Origin: Siccirubricoccus soli
GTDB taxonomy: Bacteria > Pseudomonadota > Alphaproteobacteria > Acetobacterales > Acetobacteraceae
Direction: 5' to 3'
Assembly (NCBI RefSeq): GCF_024178315.1
Contig: NZ_JAMZIK010000043.1
Location: 1 to 64,000, forward strand
DNA length: 64,000 nt
A program made the translations under genes and the position numbers. Positions within the stretch are counted from its first letter, which is position 1; each line of letters begins with the position of its first letter. Of this stretch, positions 34,735 through 42,924 are shown in pieces. The notes beneath the pieces are model-generated. The model was not told where the DNA came from. It ran no database searches and worked only from the letters and a program-made list of their open reading frames with translations.

Positions 34735-35919
34735 ATGACCGAGCGCACATTGAGGGGCAAGGTGGCGATCGCCGGCATCGGCGAGACCACCTACTACAAG
34801 CACGGGCAATCGCCCGACGCGGAGTTCAAGCTGGCGCTGCAGGCCATCCTCGCCGCGTGCAAGGACGCCGGCATCGACCCGCGCGATGTCGACGGCTTCG
34901 CCTCCTACGGTGACGACCGCTCCGACGGCCCGCGCCTCGCCGCAGCGCTTGGCATCAAGGAACTCCGCTTCTCGAACATGCATTGGGGCGGCGGCGGCGG
35001 CGGCGTCGCGGCCTCGGTCGCCAATGCCGCGGCGGCCGTGCATTCGGGCATGGCCAATTGCGTCATCGCCTTCCGCTCCCTCGCGCAGGGGCAATTCGCC
35101 CGCTACGGCCGCAGCCGCACGGGCGCGGCGGCGATGGGCGACGACGCCTTCCTGGCGCCCTACGGGCTGATGTCGCCGGCGCAGCGCTTCGCCATGAAGA
35201 TCACCCGCTTCATGACGGACAACGGCATCCGGCACGAGGCGCTGCGGGCGATCGCCATGGCCTCCTACCACCACGCGCAGAACAATCCGAACGCGGTGAT
35301 GCGCGGGCGGCCCCTGACGGCGGAGAAGTACGAGGCCTCGCGCTGGATCATCGAGCCGTTCCACCGCCTCTTCGACTGCTGCCAGGAGAACGACGGCGCC
35401 GGCGCGGTGCTGGTGGTGCCGGCGGACCACGCGAAGGACCTGCCGCACAAGCCGGTCTATCTGCTCGGCGCCGCGCAGGGCGGGCACCACCGCAGCGCCG
35501 CGCCGGTGCACAACGCGCCGGATTACGCCTCCGCTCATTTCAAGACGGTGGCAAAGAACATGTGGGACATGGCGAGGCTTGGCCCGAAGGACTGCGATGT
35601 GGTGCAGGCCTACGAGAACTTCACGGGCGGCGTGCTGCTGAGCCTGGTGGAGCACGGCTTCGTCGACCCGAAGACGGCGAACGAGCAGCTCGTGCTGGAG
35701 AACCTGCTGGTGTCCGGCGGCAAGATGCCGATGAACACCTCGGGCGGGAACCTGGCCGAGTGCTACATGCACGGGCTGGAGATGGTGAACGAGGCAGTGC
35801 GCCAACTGCGCGGCACTGCGATCAACCAGGTGGCGGGCGCCAACGTGGTCGCCGTGCTTGGCGGGCCGATGGTCACGCCTGTCAGCAGCCTGGTCGTCGG
35901 GACGGAGGCTGCCCTGTGA
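34735..35919 (+). CDS. Thiolase-like protein (SCP-x/Ltp2 type, DUF35 partner)
   Basis: 394 residues with the thiolase fold of the lipid-transfer/SCP-x branch: KVAIAGIGETTYYKHGQSP, then CKDAGIDPRDVDGFASYGDD. At the place of the first catalytic cysteine the sequence is MHWGGGGGGVAASVANAAAA, with no Cys. The C-terminal NTSGGNLAECYMHGLEMVNE keeps the GG and a Cys/His region. It overlaps a DUF35 gene by ATG/GTG-type coupling. Ltp2-ChsH2 retro-aldolases of steroid catabolism have this same pairing and cysteine loss, so a retro-aldol carbon-carbon cleavage is a real alternative to thiolysis. Confidence 0.8.
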   Translation: MTERTLRGKVAIAGIGETTYYKHGQSPDAEFKLALQAILAACKDAGIDPRDVDGFASYGDDRSDGPRLAAALGIKELRFSNMHWGGGGGGVAASVANAAAAVHSGMANCVIAFRSLAQGQFARYGRSRTGAAAMGDDAFLAPYGLMSPAQRFAMKITRFMTDNGIRHEALRAIAMASYHHAQNNPNAVMRGRPLTAEKYEASRWIIEPFHRLFDCCQENDGAGAVLVVPADHAKDLPHKPVYLLGAAQGGHHRSAAPVHNAPDYASAHFKTVAKNMWDMARLGPKDCDVVQAYENFTGGVLLSLVEHGFVDPKTANEQLVLENLLVSGGKMPMNTSGGNLAECYMHGLEMVNEAVRQLRGTAINQVAGANVVAVLGGPMVTPVSSLVVGTEAAL

Positions 35920-36365
35920 GCACCACGATGAACCGTGTCCTTCCCGAGGGCCTGCCGGTGCCGGCGCAGGATGGCCTCGCCAAGCCCTATTGGGAGGGCA
36001 CTCGCCAGGGCAGGCTGGTGATTCAGAAGTGCCGCGGCTGCGGCAAGTACCAGTGGGGCCCGGAGTGGATCTGCCACCGCTGCCACTCCTTCGACCTCGG
36101 CTGGGAAGAGGTGGCGCCGAAGGGGCGCATCTGGTCCTGGCAGCGGCCGCACCACCCGGTGCACGGGGCGCTGAACGGGCACACGCCCTATACGATCGTG
36201 CTGGTGGAACTGCCGCATGCGGACAGCGTCCGCATGGTCGGCAACCTGCTCTGCGGTCCGACCGACAAGGTCGTCATCGGCGCCAAGGTCGAGGCGGTGT
36301 TCGAGCCGCACGACGAGGCCGACCCGCCCTACACCCTGGTCCAGTGGCGCGTGCAGGAGGGCTGA
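35916..36365 (+). CDS. DUF35 zinc-ribbon/OB-fold partner protein
   Basis: 149 residues from a GTG overlapping the previous stop (GTGA); an ATG at 35928 is an alternative. The rubredoxin-like zinc ribbon is [18 protein letters not shown] near residue 39, with four cysteines, followed by an OB-fold ([15 protein letters not shown] through [22 protein letters not shown]). DUF35 proteins bind thiolase-like or HMG-CoA-synthase enzymes and help channel CoA substrates. Tight coupling to the thiolase-like gene supports a complex. Confidence 0.88.
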   Translation: MSTTMNRVLPEGLPVPAQDGLAKPYWEGTRQGRLVIQKCRGCGKYQWGPEWICHRCHSFDLGWEEVAPKGRIWSWQRPHHPVHGALNGHTPYTIVLVELPHADSVRMVGNLLCGPTDKVVIGAKVEAVFEPHDEADPPYTLVQWRVQEG

Positions 36366-36366
36366 T

Positions 36367-36822
36367 ATGCCGGGCCTGTGGTACGAAGAATTCGAGGTCG
36401 GCCAGGTCTTCCGGCACGCCATAAGGCGGACGATCACCGAGGCCGACAATGTCTGGTTTTCGGCCCTCACCCATAACCCGGCGGCGCTGCACCTCGACGA
36501 GGAGTACTGCCGGACCGAGACGGAATTCGGTCAGCGCATCGTCAACAGCGCCTTCACGCTCGGTCTGATGGTCGGCATCTCCGTTGGCGACACCACGCTC
36601 GGCACCACGGTCGCCAATCTCGGCTGGGACGAGGTGCGTTTCCCGAAGCCGCTCTTCCACGGCGACACCATCCGTGTGGAATCCGAGGTGATCACCAAGC
36701 GCGAGAGCCGGTCGCGCCCCGGCCAGGGCGTCGTGGAGTTCGTACACCGCGCCTTCAATCAGAAGGGCGAACTGGTGGCGCGTTGCCGGCGCTCCGCCCT
36801 GATGAAGGGCAAGCCTGCATGA
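36367..36822 (+). CDS. MaoC-like dehydratase/hydratase (hotdog fold)
   Basis: 151 residues. R-specific enoyl-CoA hydratase type: [43 protein letters not shown] has the hydratase-2 pattern (acid near T-E-A-D and the HNPxxLHxD/E catalytic block). [17 protein letters not shown] completes the hotdog. It starts 1 bp after the DUF35 stop and overlaps the next gene by ATGA. The MaoC-CitE pairing is typical of mesaconyl/citramalyl- or beta-methylmalyl-CoA-like steps. Confidence 0.87.
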   Translation: MPGLWYEEFEVGQVFRHAIRRTITEADNVWFSALTHNPAALHLDEEYCRTETEFGQRIVNSAFTLGLMVGISVGDTTLGTTVANLGWDEVRFPKPLFHGDTIRVESEVITKRESRSRPGQGVVEFVHRAFNQKGELVARCRRSALMKGKPA

Positions 36823-37718
36823 GTGCGCCGCCGCGGTCCTGGCTGTTCGTCCCGGGCGACAGCGAGCGCAAGCTCGCCAAGGGCGGTGATAGCGGCGCGG
36901 ATGCGCTGATCCTCGACCTCGAGGACTCCGTCGCCGCGACCCGCAAGCCGCTGGCGCGGGAGATGGTGGCGGCCTATCTCCAGGCCCATGCCGGCGCGGA
37001 GCGCCGTCCGCGCCTCTGGGTCCGCATCAACCCGCTCGAGGATGGCGGATTGCCCGACACGGCGGCGGTGGTGCGCGCCGCGCCGGATGGGCTGGTGGTG
37101 CCCAAGGTCAATGGTCCCACCGACCTGCTCCGCCTCTCCCACTGGCTCGACGCCTTGGAGGCGCGGGACGGCCTGCCTGCGGGCCGGATCCGCCTGCTCG
37201 CCGTGGCAACCGAGACGGCCACGGCCGTCCTCGGCCTCGGCGACTATGCCCGCCAGCCTGTGCCGCGCCTCGCCGGCCTCACCTGGGGAGCGGAGGACCT
37301 GCCGGCTGCGCTCGGTGCCAGCACCAACCAGGACGCCGCCGGCGCCCTGGCGCTGACTTACCGCATGGCGCGCTCCGCCTGCCTGCTCGCCGCGGTGGCC
37401 GCCGGTACCCAGCCGATCGACACGCTGGAGCCGGATTTCCGCGACGAGGCCGCCCTGCGCGTCGCCTGCGCTGCAGCGCGGCGCGAGGGATTCACCGGCA
37501 AGATCGCCATCCACCCCGCGCAGGTCGCCGCCATCAATGAGGGCTTCCGCCCGACCGCCGAGGAGGTCGCCTTCGCCCGCCGGGTCTGCGCCGCCTTCGC
37601 CGCCAATCCCGGCATCGGCACGGTCGGGATGGACGGCAGGATGCTGGACATGCCGCATCTCCGCCAGGCGCAGCGCGTGCTGGCCGCCGATGCCGCCTTC
37701 GGACCCGGAGGCACTTGA
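36819..37718 (+). CDS. HpcH/HpaI-type CoA ester lyase (CitE-like)
   Basis: 299 residues. TIM-barrel aldolase family that includes malyl-CoA and citramalyl-CoA lyases. [33 protein letters not shown] is the diagnostic N-terminus with the Mg-binding ED pair. [12 protein letters not shown] and [11 protein letters not shown] follow, then [27 protein letters not shown] and [17 protein letters not shown]. Expected to cleave a beta-hydroxyacyl-CoA into acetyl-CoA (or propionyl-CoA) and an oxo-acid; the precise substrate is not readable. Confidence 0.9.
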   Translation: MSAPPRSWLFVPGDSERKLAKGGDSGADALILDLEDSVAATRKPLAREMVAAYLQAHAGAERRPRLWVRINPLEDGGLPDTAAVVRAAPDGLVVPKVNGPTDLLRLSHWLDALEARDGLPAGRIRLLAVATETATAVLGLGDYARQPVPRLAGLTWGAEDLPAALGASTNQDAAGALALTYRMARSACLLAAVAAGTQPIDTLEPDFRDEAALRVACAAARREGFTGKIAIHPAQVAAINEGFRPTAEEVAFARRVCAAFAANPGIGTVGMDGRMLDMPHLRQAQRVLAADAAFGPGGT

Positions 37719-37752
37719 TACGCCCGACACAAGAACCTGGGAGGAAGACACG

Positions 37753-38616
37753 GTGGCCATCGACTACGGACGCCTGAAGAACCGGCACTTTCCAGACATC
37801 GAGCAGAGCTACACTTTCAAGGACACAATCCTCTACGCGCTCGGCCTCGGCCTCGGCCAGGATCCGCTCGACCGGCGCCAGCTGCGCCACGTCTACGAAA
37901 AGGACTTGGTCGCACTGCCCACCATGGGCGTGGTGCTGGCGACGCCCGGCTTCTGGGTGAAGGAGCCCGACACCGGCGTCGACTGGCCGAAGGTGCTGCA
38001 TGGCGAGCAGGGTCTCACCATCCACCGCCCGCTGCCGCCCGAAGGGCGCGTCATCGGCCGCCTCCGCATCGACGAGATCATCGACAAGGGCGCCGGGCGC
38101 GGCGCGCTGCTGTACAGCACCCGGGAGGTTCTGGACGCCGGGACGGGCGAGCTGTTCTGCAGCCTGACCAGCACGTCGTTCCTGCGGGGCGATGGCGGTT
38201 TCGGTGGCCCCGCGGGCCCGGTGCGCAAGCCGCATCCGGTGCCGGAGGCACCGCCCGAAGCGGGCTTCGACTGGACCCTCGGTCGCAATGCCGCCCTGCT
38301 CTATCGGCTCAACGGCGACTTCAACCCCGTGCACGCCGACCCCGACGTCGCCGGCAGCGCCGGCTTCGCCGAGCCGATCCTGCACGGCCTCGCCTCGTAC
38401 GGGGTTGCCGCCTGGTCGGTGGCGAACCTGCTCTGCGACGGCCAAGCGGAGCGGCTGCGGCGCTTCGACCTGCGCTTTACCTCGCCGGTCTATCCAGGGG
38501 AGACGCTGCGCACGGAGGTCTGGCGCCTCGGGGAGGGCGCGGCCGCCTTCCGCGTCCGCGTGCCGGCCCGGGACGCAGTGGTGCTGAGCAACGGCCGGGC
38601 CGAATACGTGCCATGA
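37753..38616 (+). CDS. Two-domain MaoC/FAS1-type enoyl-CoA hydratase 2
   Basis: 287 residues from a GTG with a GGGAGGAAG RBS. Residues 1-150 form an N-terminal hotdog domain that binds substrate (KDTILYALGLGLGQDPLDRR, VLHGEQGLTIHRPLPPEGRV). Residues 165-287 carry the active hydratase-2 motif: ALLYRLNGDFNPVHADPDVAGSAGFAEPILHGL with the catalytic D/N-x5-H pattern. This double hotdog layout is that of peroxisomal MFE-2 hydratases. Starts 34 bp after the lyase gene and overlaps the ligase gene by ATGA. Confidence 0.9.
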   Translation: MAIDYGRLKNRHFPDIEQSYTFKDTILYALGLGLGQDPLDRRQLRHVYEKDLVALPTMGVVLATPGFWVKEPDTGVDWPKVLHGEQGLTIHRPLPPEGRVIGRLRIDEIIDKGAGRGALLYSTREVLDAGTGELFCSLTSTSFLRGDGGFGGPAGPVRKPHPVPEAPPEAGFDWTLGRNAALLYRLNGDFNPVHADPDVAGSAGFAEPILHGLASYGVAAWSVANLLCDGQAERLRRFDLRFTSPVYPGETLRTEVWRLGEGAAAFRVRVPARDAVVLSNGRAEYVP

Positions 38617-40127
38617 GCGACGCGGCACTGATCATCAGCGGCGACCGCCAAGTCACCCGCGGCGCCCTGATGGAGCGGGCGCGGCGCGCTGCCTCCGGCT
38701 TCGCCGCGCTCGGCGTGGGCGTGGGTGACTGCGTCGCGCTGCTGCTGCGCAATGACTTCCCCTTTTTGGAAGCGAGCTACGCCGCCACCATGCTCGGCGG
38801 CTATGCGGTGCCGGTCAATTGGCACTGGAAGCCGGACGAGGTCGCTTATCTGCTGCGCGACAGCGATGCCCGCGTTGTGGTCGCGCATGCGGATCTCCTC
38901 CCGCTGCTGGCCGAGGCGCCGCCCAGCCTGACGGTGATCACCGTCCGCACCCCGCCCGAGCTCGCCGCCGCCTACGGCCTGCCGATGTCCGAACCGGCCG
39001 GGGAGGACTGGGAGGCGTGGCTGGCCCGCCAGCCGGCTTGGGACAGGCTGCCGCAGCCGGCGCGCGAGAGCATGATCTACACCTCCGGCACGACCGGCCG
39101 CCCCAAGGGCGTCCGCCGCATGCCGCCGACGCCGGCGCAGATGGAGGGCACCGCCCGCAACCGCGCGCAGATCTACGGCATCCGTCCAGGCATCCGTGGC
39201 CTGCTGCCAGGGCCGCTCTACCACAGCGCCCCGAATAGCTTCGGCCTCCGCTCCGGCACCCTCGCGGAGCTGCTGGTGCTGATGCCCCGCTTCGATCCGG
39301 AGCAGCTCCTGGCATTGATCGAGCGGCATCGGATCGACACGACCTTCCTCGTTCCCACCATGTTCGTGCGCCTGCTGCGCCTGCCGGAGGAGGTGCGGCG
39401 CCGCTACGATCTCACCTCGCTCCGCCATGTCACCCATGCCGCCGCGCCCTGCCCGCCGGAGGTGAAGCGGGCGATGATCGAGTGGTGGGGCCCGGTGCTG
39501 CACGAGTTCTACGGCGCCACCGACCTCGGCGCGCCGACCGCCTGCGACAGCCATGACTGGCTGGCCAAGCCCGGCACGGTCGGCCGCCTCACGGAAGGAG
39601 CAGTGCTGAAGATCCTCGACGCCGAGGGCCGGGAATGCCCGCCCGGCGTTCCTGGGGAGATCTATGCCAGCTGCGACTACATGCCCGACTTCACCTACCA
39701 CAAGCGCGACGCGGAGCGTCGGGCCGTGGAGCGGGACGGCCTGATCACGGTCGGCGACGTCGGGTACCTCGACGAGGACGGCTATCTTTTCCTCTGCGAC
39801 CGCAAGCGCGACATGGTCATCTCCGGCGGGGTGAACATCTACCCGGCCGAGATCGAGGCGGTGCTGATCGGCGTCGAAGGCGTGCTGGACTGCGCCGTCT
39901 TCGGCATCCCCGATCCGGAATACGGCGAAGCCCTCTGCGCCGCGGTGCGCGCCCTGCCTGGCACGACCGAGGCCGCCATCCGGGCGGCGCTCCAGGCCAA
40001 GCTGGCCAACTTCAAGGTGCCGCGCCGGATCGAATTCCACGAGGAGCTTCCGCGCGACGATTCCGGCAAGCTGCTCAAGCGCAAGCTGCGGGAGCGGCAC
40101 TGGCAGGGGATTGGCCGCACCATCTGA
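38613..40127 (+). CDS. Acyl-CoA synthetase / AMP-dependent ligase
   Basis: 504 residues, full ANL-superfamily enzyme that activates a carboxylic acid with ATP and CoA. Motifs: MIYTSGTTGRPKGVRR (P-loop) near residue 153, LHEFYGATDLGAPT near residue 298, DVGYLDEDGYLFLCDRKRDMVISGGVNIYPAEIE near residue 385, and the C-terminal lysine in DDSGKLLKRKL. Likely the entry step for the acid whose CoA ester is processed by the neighbouring genes. Confidence 0.93.
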   Translation: MSDAALIISGDRQVTRGALMERARRAASGFAALGVGVGDCVALLLRNDFPFLEASYAATMLGGYAVPVNWHWKPDEVAYLLRDSDARVVVAHADLLPLLAEAPPSLTVITVRTPPELAAAYGLPMSEPAGEDWEAWLARQPAWDRLPQPARESMIYTSGTTGRPKGVRRMPPTPAQMEGTARNRAQIYGIRPGIRGLLPGPLYHSAPNSFGLRSGTLAELLVLMPRFDPEQLLALIERHRIDTTFLVPTMFVRLLRLPEEVRRRYDLTSLRHVTHAAAPCPPEVKRAMIEWWGPVLHEFYGATDLGAPTACDSHDWLAKPGTVGRLTEGAVLKILDAEGRECPPGVPGEIYASCDYMPDFTYHKRDAERRAVERDGLITVGDVGYLDEDGYLFLCDRKRDMVISGGVNIYPAEIEAVLIGVEGVLDCAVFGIPDPEYGEALCAAVRALPGTTEAAIRAALQAKLANFKVPRRIEFHEELPRDDSGKLLKRKLRERHWQGIGRTI

Positions 40128-40165
40128 AGCCTGGACAGGCGCCGCAACCCGGGAGAGACGCGTCC

Positions 40166-41152
40166 ATGAGTGCATGCCTCACGCTGCGGCGTCGCGCCCT
40201 GCTGGGCGCCGGAGGCGGCGCCCTTCTCGGGCTGGGGTCCGCGCGCGGCCAGGACGGCTATCCTGGCCAGCGTCCTGTCAGCCTGGTCATCCCCTACGCC
40301 GCGGGCGGCATACCGGACGTGTTCGGCAACGCCATCGTCCGGGGCCTGACGGAGCGCCTGGGCGGGACCTTCGTGATGGACCACAAGCCGGGGGCCAGCA
40401 CGACGCTCGGCGCGCGGCTGGTCGCGCGCGCGCGGCCGGACGGCTACACCCTGGTCTTCGCCGGCAACGGCACCTTCAGCATCACGCCCTTCGTGCTGCG
40501 CAACGCAGGCTACGATCCGGCAGAGGACTTCACCTGGCTCGGCATGACAGGCAGCGCGATGTACCTCTTCGTCGCGCATCCGCGCTGGGAGAGCCTGCAG
40601 GCGCTGCTGATCGCGGCGCACCGCCGGCCGGGCGAAATCAGCTACGCCACCTGGGGCGTGGGCTCCTCGGCCCACCTGGGCACCTTCGACCTGGCCCGGC
40701 GTGCCGGGGTGGACCTGGTGCATGTGCCCTACAACGGCACCGCCGCGGCGCTGACGGACGTCTCCACCGGGCGGGTGGACTTCATGCTCAGCACCCTCGC
40801 GCCGGCCAAGCCGCACATGGAGGCCGGACGGGTGCGCGCCCTCGGCGTCGCCATGCCGGCACGGTACCGGCTGCTGCCGGAGGTGCCGACGGTCGCCGAG
40901 CAGGGCTTCCCTGGCTACGACGTGCCCAACTGGACCGCCGTCGCAGGGCCTGCCGGCTTGCCTGCCTCCGTCGCGACGAAGCTGGAAGGGGCGCTCGCGG
41001 CGACCTTTGCCGACGAGCAGGTGATGGCGCGGCTTGAACCGCTCGGCATCACCCCTGCGCCGACCGGTGCGCAGGCCCTGCGTGAGACCGTGGCCCGGGA
41101 CCTCGCGGCCAATGGCGACCTCGTTCGGCGTGCAGGCATCGCGCCCGAATAG
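40166..41152 (+). CDS. Bug/TctC-family periplasmic solute-binding protein (copy 2)
   Basis: 328 residues. Twin-arginine signal near the N-terminus (LTLRRRALLGAGGGALLGLG). Bug core: VSLVIPYAAGGIPDVFGNAIVRGL, VMDHKPGASTTLGARLVARARPDGYTLVF, ISYATWGVGSSAHLGTFDLARRAG, LLPEVPTVAEQGFPGYDVPNW. A second Bug protein in the cluster (the other is at 30143), again without tctA/tctB. Start has a GGGAGAG RBS. Confidence 0.9.
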   Translation: MSACLTLRRRALLGAGGGALLGLGSARGQDGYPGQRPVSLVIPYAAGGIPDVFGNAIVRGLTERLGGTFVMDHKPGASTTLGARLVARARPDGYTLVFAGNGTFSITPFVLRNAGYDPAEDFTWLGMTGSAMYLFVAHPRWESLQALLIAAHRRPGEISYATWGVGSSAHLGTFDLARRAGVDLVHVPYNGTAAALTDVSTGRVDFMLSTLAPAKPHMEAGRVRALGVAMPARYRLLPEVPTVAEQGFPGYDVPNWTAVAGPAGLPASVATKLEGALAATFADEQVMARLEPLGITPAPTGAQALRETVARDLAANGDLVRRAGIAPE

Positions 41153-41226
41153 CGCGATGGCGCTCGCAAACTCATGCGCCGTCATGCACCAGAGCCGCAT
41201 CGCCCGGGCGAGGTCACTCGAAAGGA

Positions 41227-41376
41227 GGCATTGTCAACTTGGGCCGAAGGCGCGCCGCGGTCCGCAATTCTGCGGCCGGCGAAGCCCGGAATGCAGCTAA
41301 AAAATTGTTGCGCATAAGCGGGCAATAAAGGGCTATTGCGAAAATTCGCTGCAAATTAGGCTAGGTTGACAATGCC
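41227..41376. repeat. 150-bp AT-rich segment bounded by 12-bp perfect inverted repeats
   Basis: GGCATTGTCAAC at 41227-41238 is the exact reverse complement of GTTGACAATGCC at 41365-41376. The interior (41297-41360) is markedly AT-rich for this genome (AAAAAATTGTTGCGC, GGGCAATAAAGGGCTATTGC). It could be a miniature inverted-repeat element or the joined ends of a lost insertion sequence. No clear target duplication was seen. Confidence 0.7.
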
Positions 41377-41871
41377 CCTGGACTGGCACCAGGCCTCGCT
41401 CGGCAGTGCCGCCGCGCGCGCCCAAAGGGGGGCGCGGAGACCGGGCCCAATCCGACGGACCGTGGCAAGGCGGGCACCAAGCGGCACCTGCTCGTCGATG
41501 GGGAAGGCACGCCGCTCGGCCTGACGCTGAGCCCGGCCAACCGACATGACAGCCGCGTGCTGGCGCCCGCCCTGGATGCCGTGCCTCCTGTCCGAGGGCG
41601 TCCGGGACGGCCACGCCGCCGCTCGGACAAGCTGCACGCCGACAAGGCCCATGACCATCGCCGATGCCGCCGTGAGTGCCGCGCCCGCGGCATCGACAGC
41701 AGCGAGCGGCTGGGGCGACACCGCTGGAAGGTGGAACGCACCCTCGCCTGGCTCGCCCAGTTCCGCCGCCTCGCCATCCGCCACGAGCGCCATGCCGACG
41801 TCCACCTCGTCCTCACCACACTCGCCTGCGCCATCATCTGCATCAGACAGGTCAGGCGGTTTTGTCCCTAG
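41372..41871 (+). pseudogene. IS5-family transposase remnant (frameshift and internal deletion)
   Basis: Begins PLDWHQASLGSAAARAQ in one frame and shifts at about 41430 to GAETGPNPTDRGKAGTKRHLL, then continues GLTLSPANRHDSRVLAPALDAV, SDKLHADKAHDHRRCRRECR and HRWKVERTLAWLAQFRRLAI to a TAG. The usual segment between ARGI and DSSERLG (about 8 residues) is missing, and the whole N-terminus is gone. The E of the DDE triad (KVERTLAWL) remains. Inactive. Confidence 0.82.
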
Positions 41872-41998
41872 CCCTTAGCGTGGTGCTCTGTCGTGCACAC
41901 CGCATCCCAGCTCTGGCCGGCCTGCCCGCCCCTTCAGCCGCCGGTCGCGCGTCCCCTATCCACGCCCGACCATTCCTCACGCCGCTTGGTGGAGCCTC

Positions 41999-42360
41999 AT
42001 GACCAATCCTCGACGCATCGCCGTCATCGGCGGCGGCATCGCCGGCCTTGAGATCGCCACCCAGCTTGGCAAGCGCCTCGGCCGCTCCGGCCAGGCGGCA
42101 ATCACGCTGATCGACCGCGACACGGCCCATGTCTGGAAACCGATGCTGCACACCATCGCAGCCGGCACCAGCGACGTCCACCGGGAGCAGGTGGTCTTCG
42201 CCTCCCATGCACGGCTGCATGGCTTCGCCTACTGGCCGGGCGAGATGGATGGCATCGACCGGCGACGGAAGGCGGTCAGCCTCGCGCCCCTGCGGCTGGA
42301 TGACGGCCGGGTTCTCCTTGGGGCACGCGAGATCGCCTATGACGCGCTGATCATCGCCGT
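41999..42360 (+). pseudogene. NADH dehydrogenase (type II) gene, truncated by transposon debris
   Basis: Encodes the first ~120 residues of an NDH-2 enzyme: RRIAVIGGGIAGLEIATQLG (FAD dinucleotide motif), ITLIDRDTAHVWKPMLHTIAAGTSD, and YDALIIAV at the end. There NDH-2 would continue with GS and the NAD-binding half. Instead IS3-type transposase coding sequence begins within a base or two. The remaining ~300 residues, including the NADH site and membrane anchor, are absent, so no active enzyme is made from here. Confidence 0.85.
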
Positions 42361-42483
42361 ATGGAATTTGAGGACGAGGCGGTCCGGCTGGTCCGGACAA
42401 GCGGGCGGAGTCAGCGCGAGATCGCCAAGGATCTTGGGATTGGTCTGTCGACGCTGGTCCGTTGCATCAGCTGGACTCGTAGC
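42361..42483 (+). pseudogene. IS3-family OrfA fragment
   Basis: FEDEAVRLVRTSGRSQREIA followed by KDLGIGLSTLVR is the helix-turn-helix N-terminus of an IS3-group OrfA. The first few codons are lost in the join with the NADH dehydrogenase fragment, and after ISWTRS the sequence switches to unrelated DNA. No OrfB is present. Confidence 0.75.
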
Positions 42484-42619
42484 CGACTACAATCCCGCGC
42501 GGCCAGGACGAGTTCGACGTCACGCAGGCTGAGGCTGAAGACGTGATAAGCCATATGGCGTGGCTGATGATCTCAGCGGGGAAGCGGTATCCGGGGTAGC
42601 TGGCGAGATCGGACGTCAT
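42484..42619 (-). pseudogene. IS6-family transposase N-terminal fragment with frameshifts
   Basis: The minus strand starts YPGYRFPAEIISHAIWL, then needs a frame change to continue YHVFSLSLRDVELVLAARD, and another to reach GIVVGYES. Together this is the N-terminus of an IS6/IS26-type transposase. It stops where it meets the IS3 fragment, so two different elements have been joined head to head. Confidence 0.7.
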
Positions 42620-42924
42620 CAACCCGGCTTGGCCCAACCACTTCGTTCCGGATAGAGGCGGCCAACTTGGCAATGCCCCGCGACCGCATCTCCGCCAGCG
42701 AGTATCGAGCCGCAAGGGCGCCTACGTTCGAGATATGGGCCGATGTCAGCGGGGTTGCTGCGGCAGCTCGAACTCCATGCCAGCATTGTCCTCGGGCCTA
42801 CCAGCTCGGTCCGCCAGAGGCGACAACTTGACGGTGCCTGATCCCAAACACGATTTGGTTGGACCGTTTTGCGGCCCGGCACCGCTCGACCAAAGGGTGA
42901 GCCATGTTAGCGCAACAAGCTCTG
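42620..42924. other. Non-coding junction sequence
   Basis: About 305 bp with lower GC than flanking genes and no recognisable coding frame. It includes CCAACTTGGCAATGCC (about 42662) and GACAACTTGACGGTGCC (about 42821), which loosely resemble the 12-bp inverted repeat at 41227/41365. Probably decayed mobile-element DNA. Confidence 0.4.
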
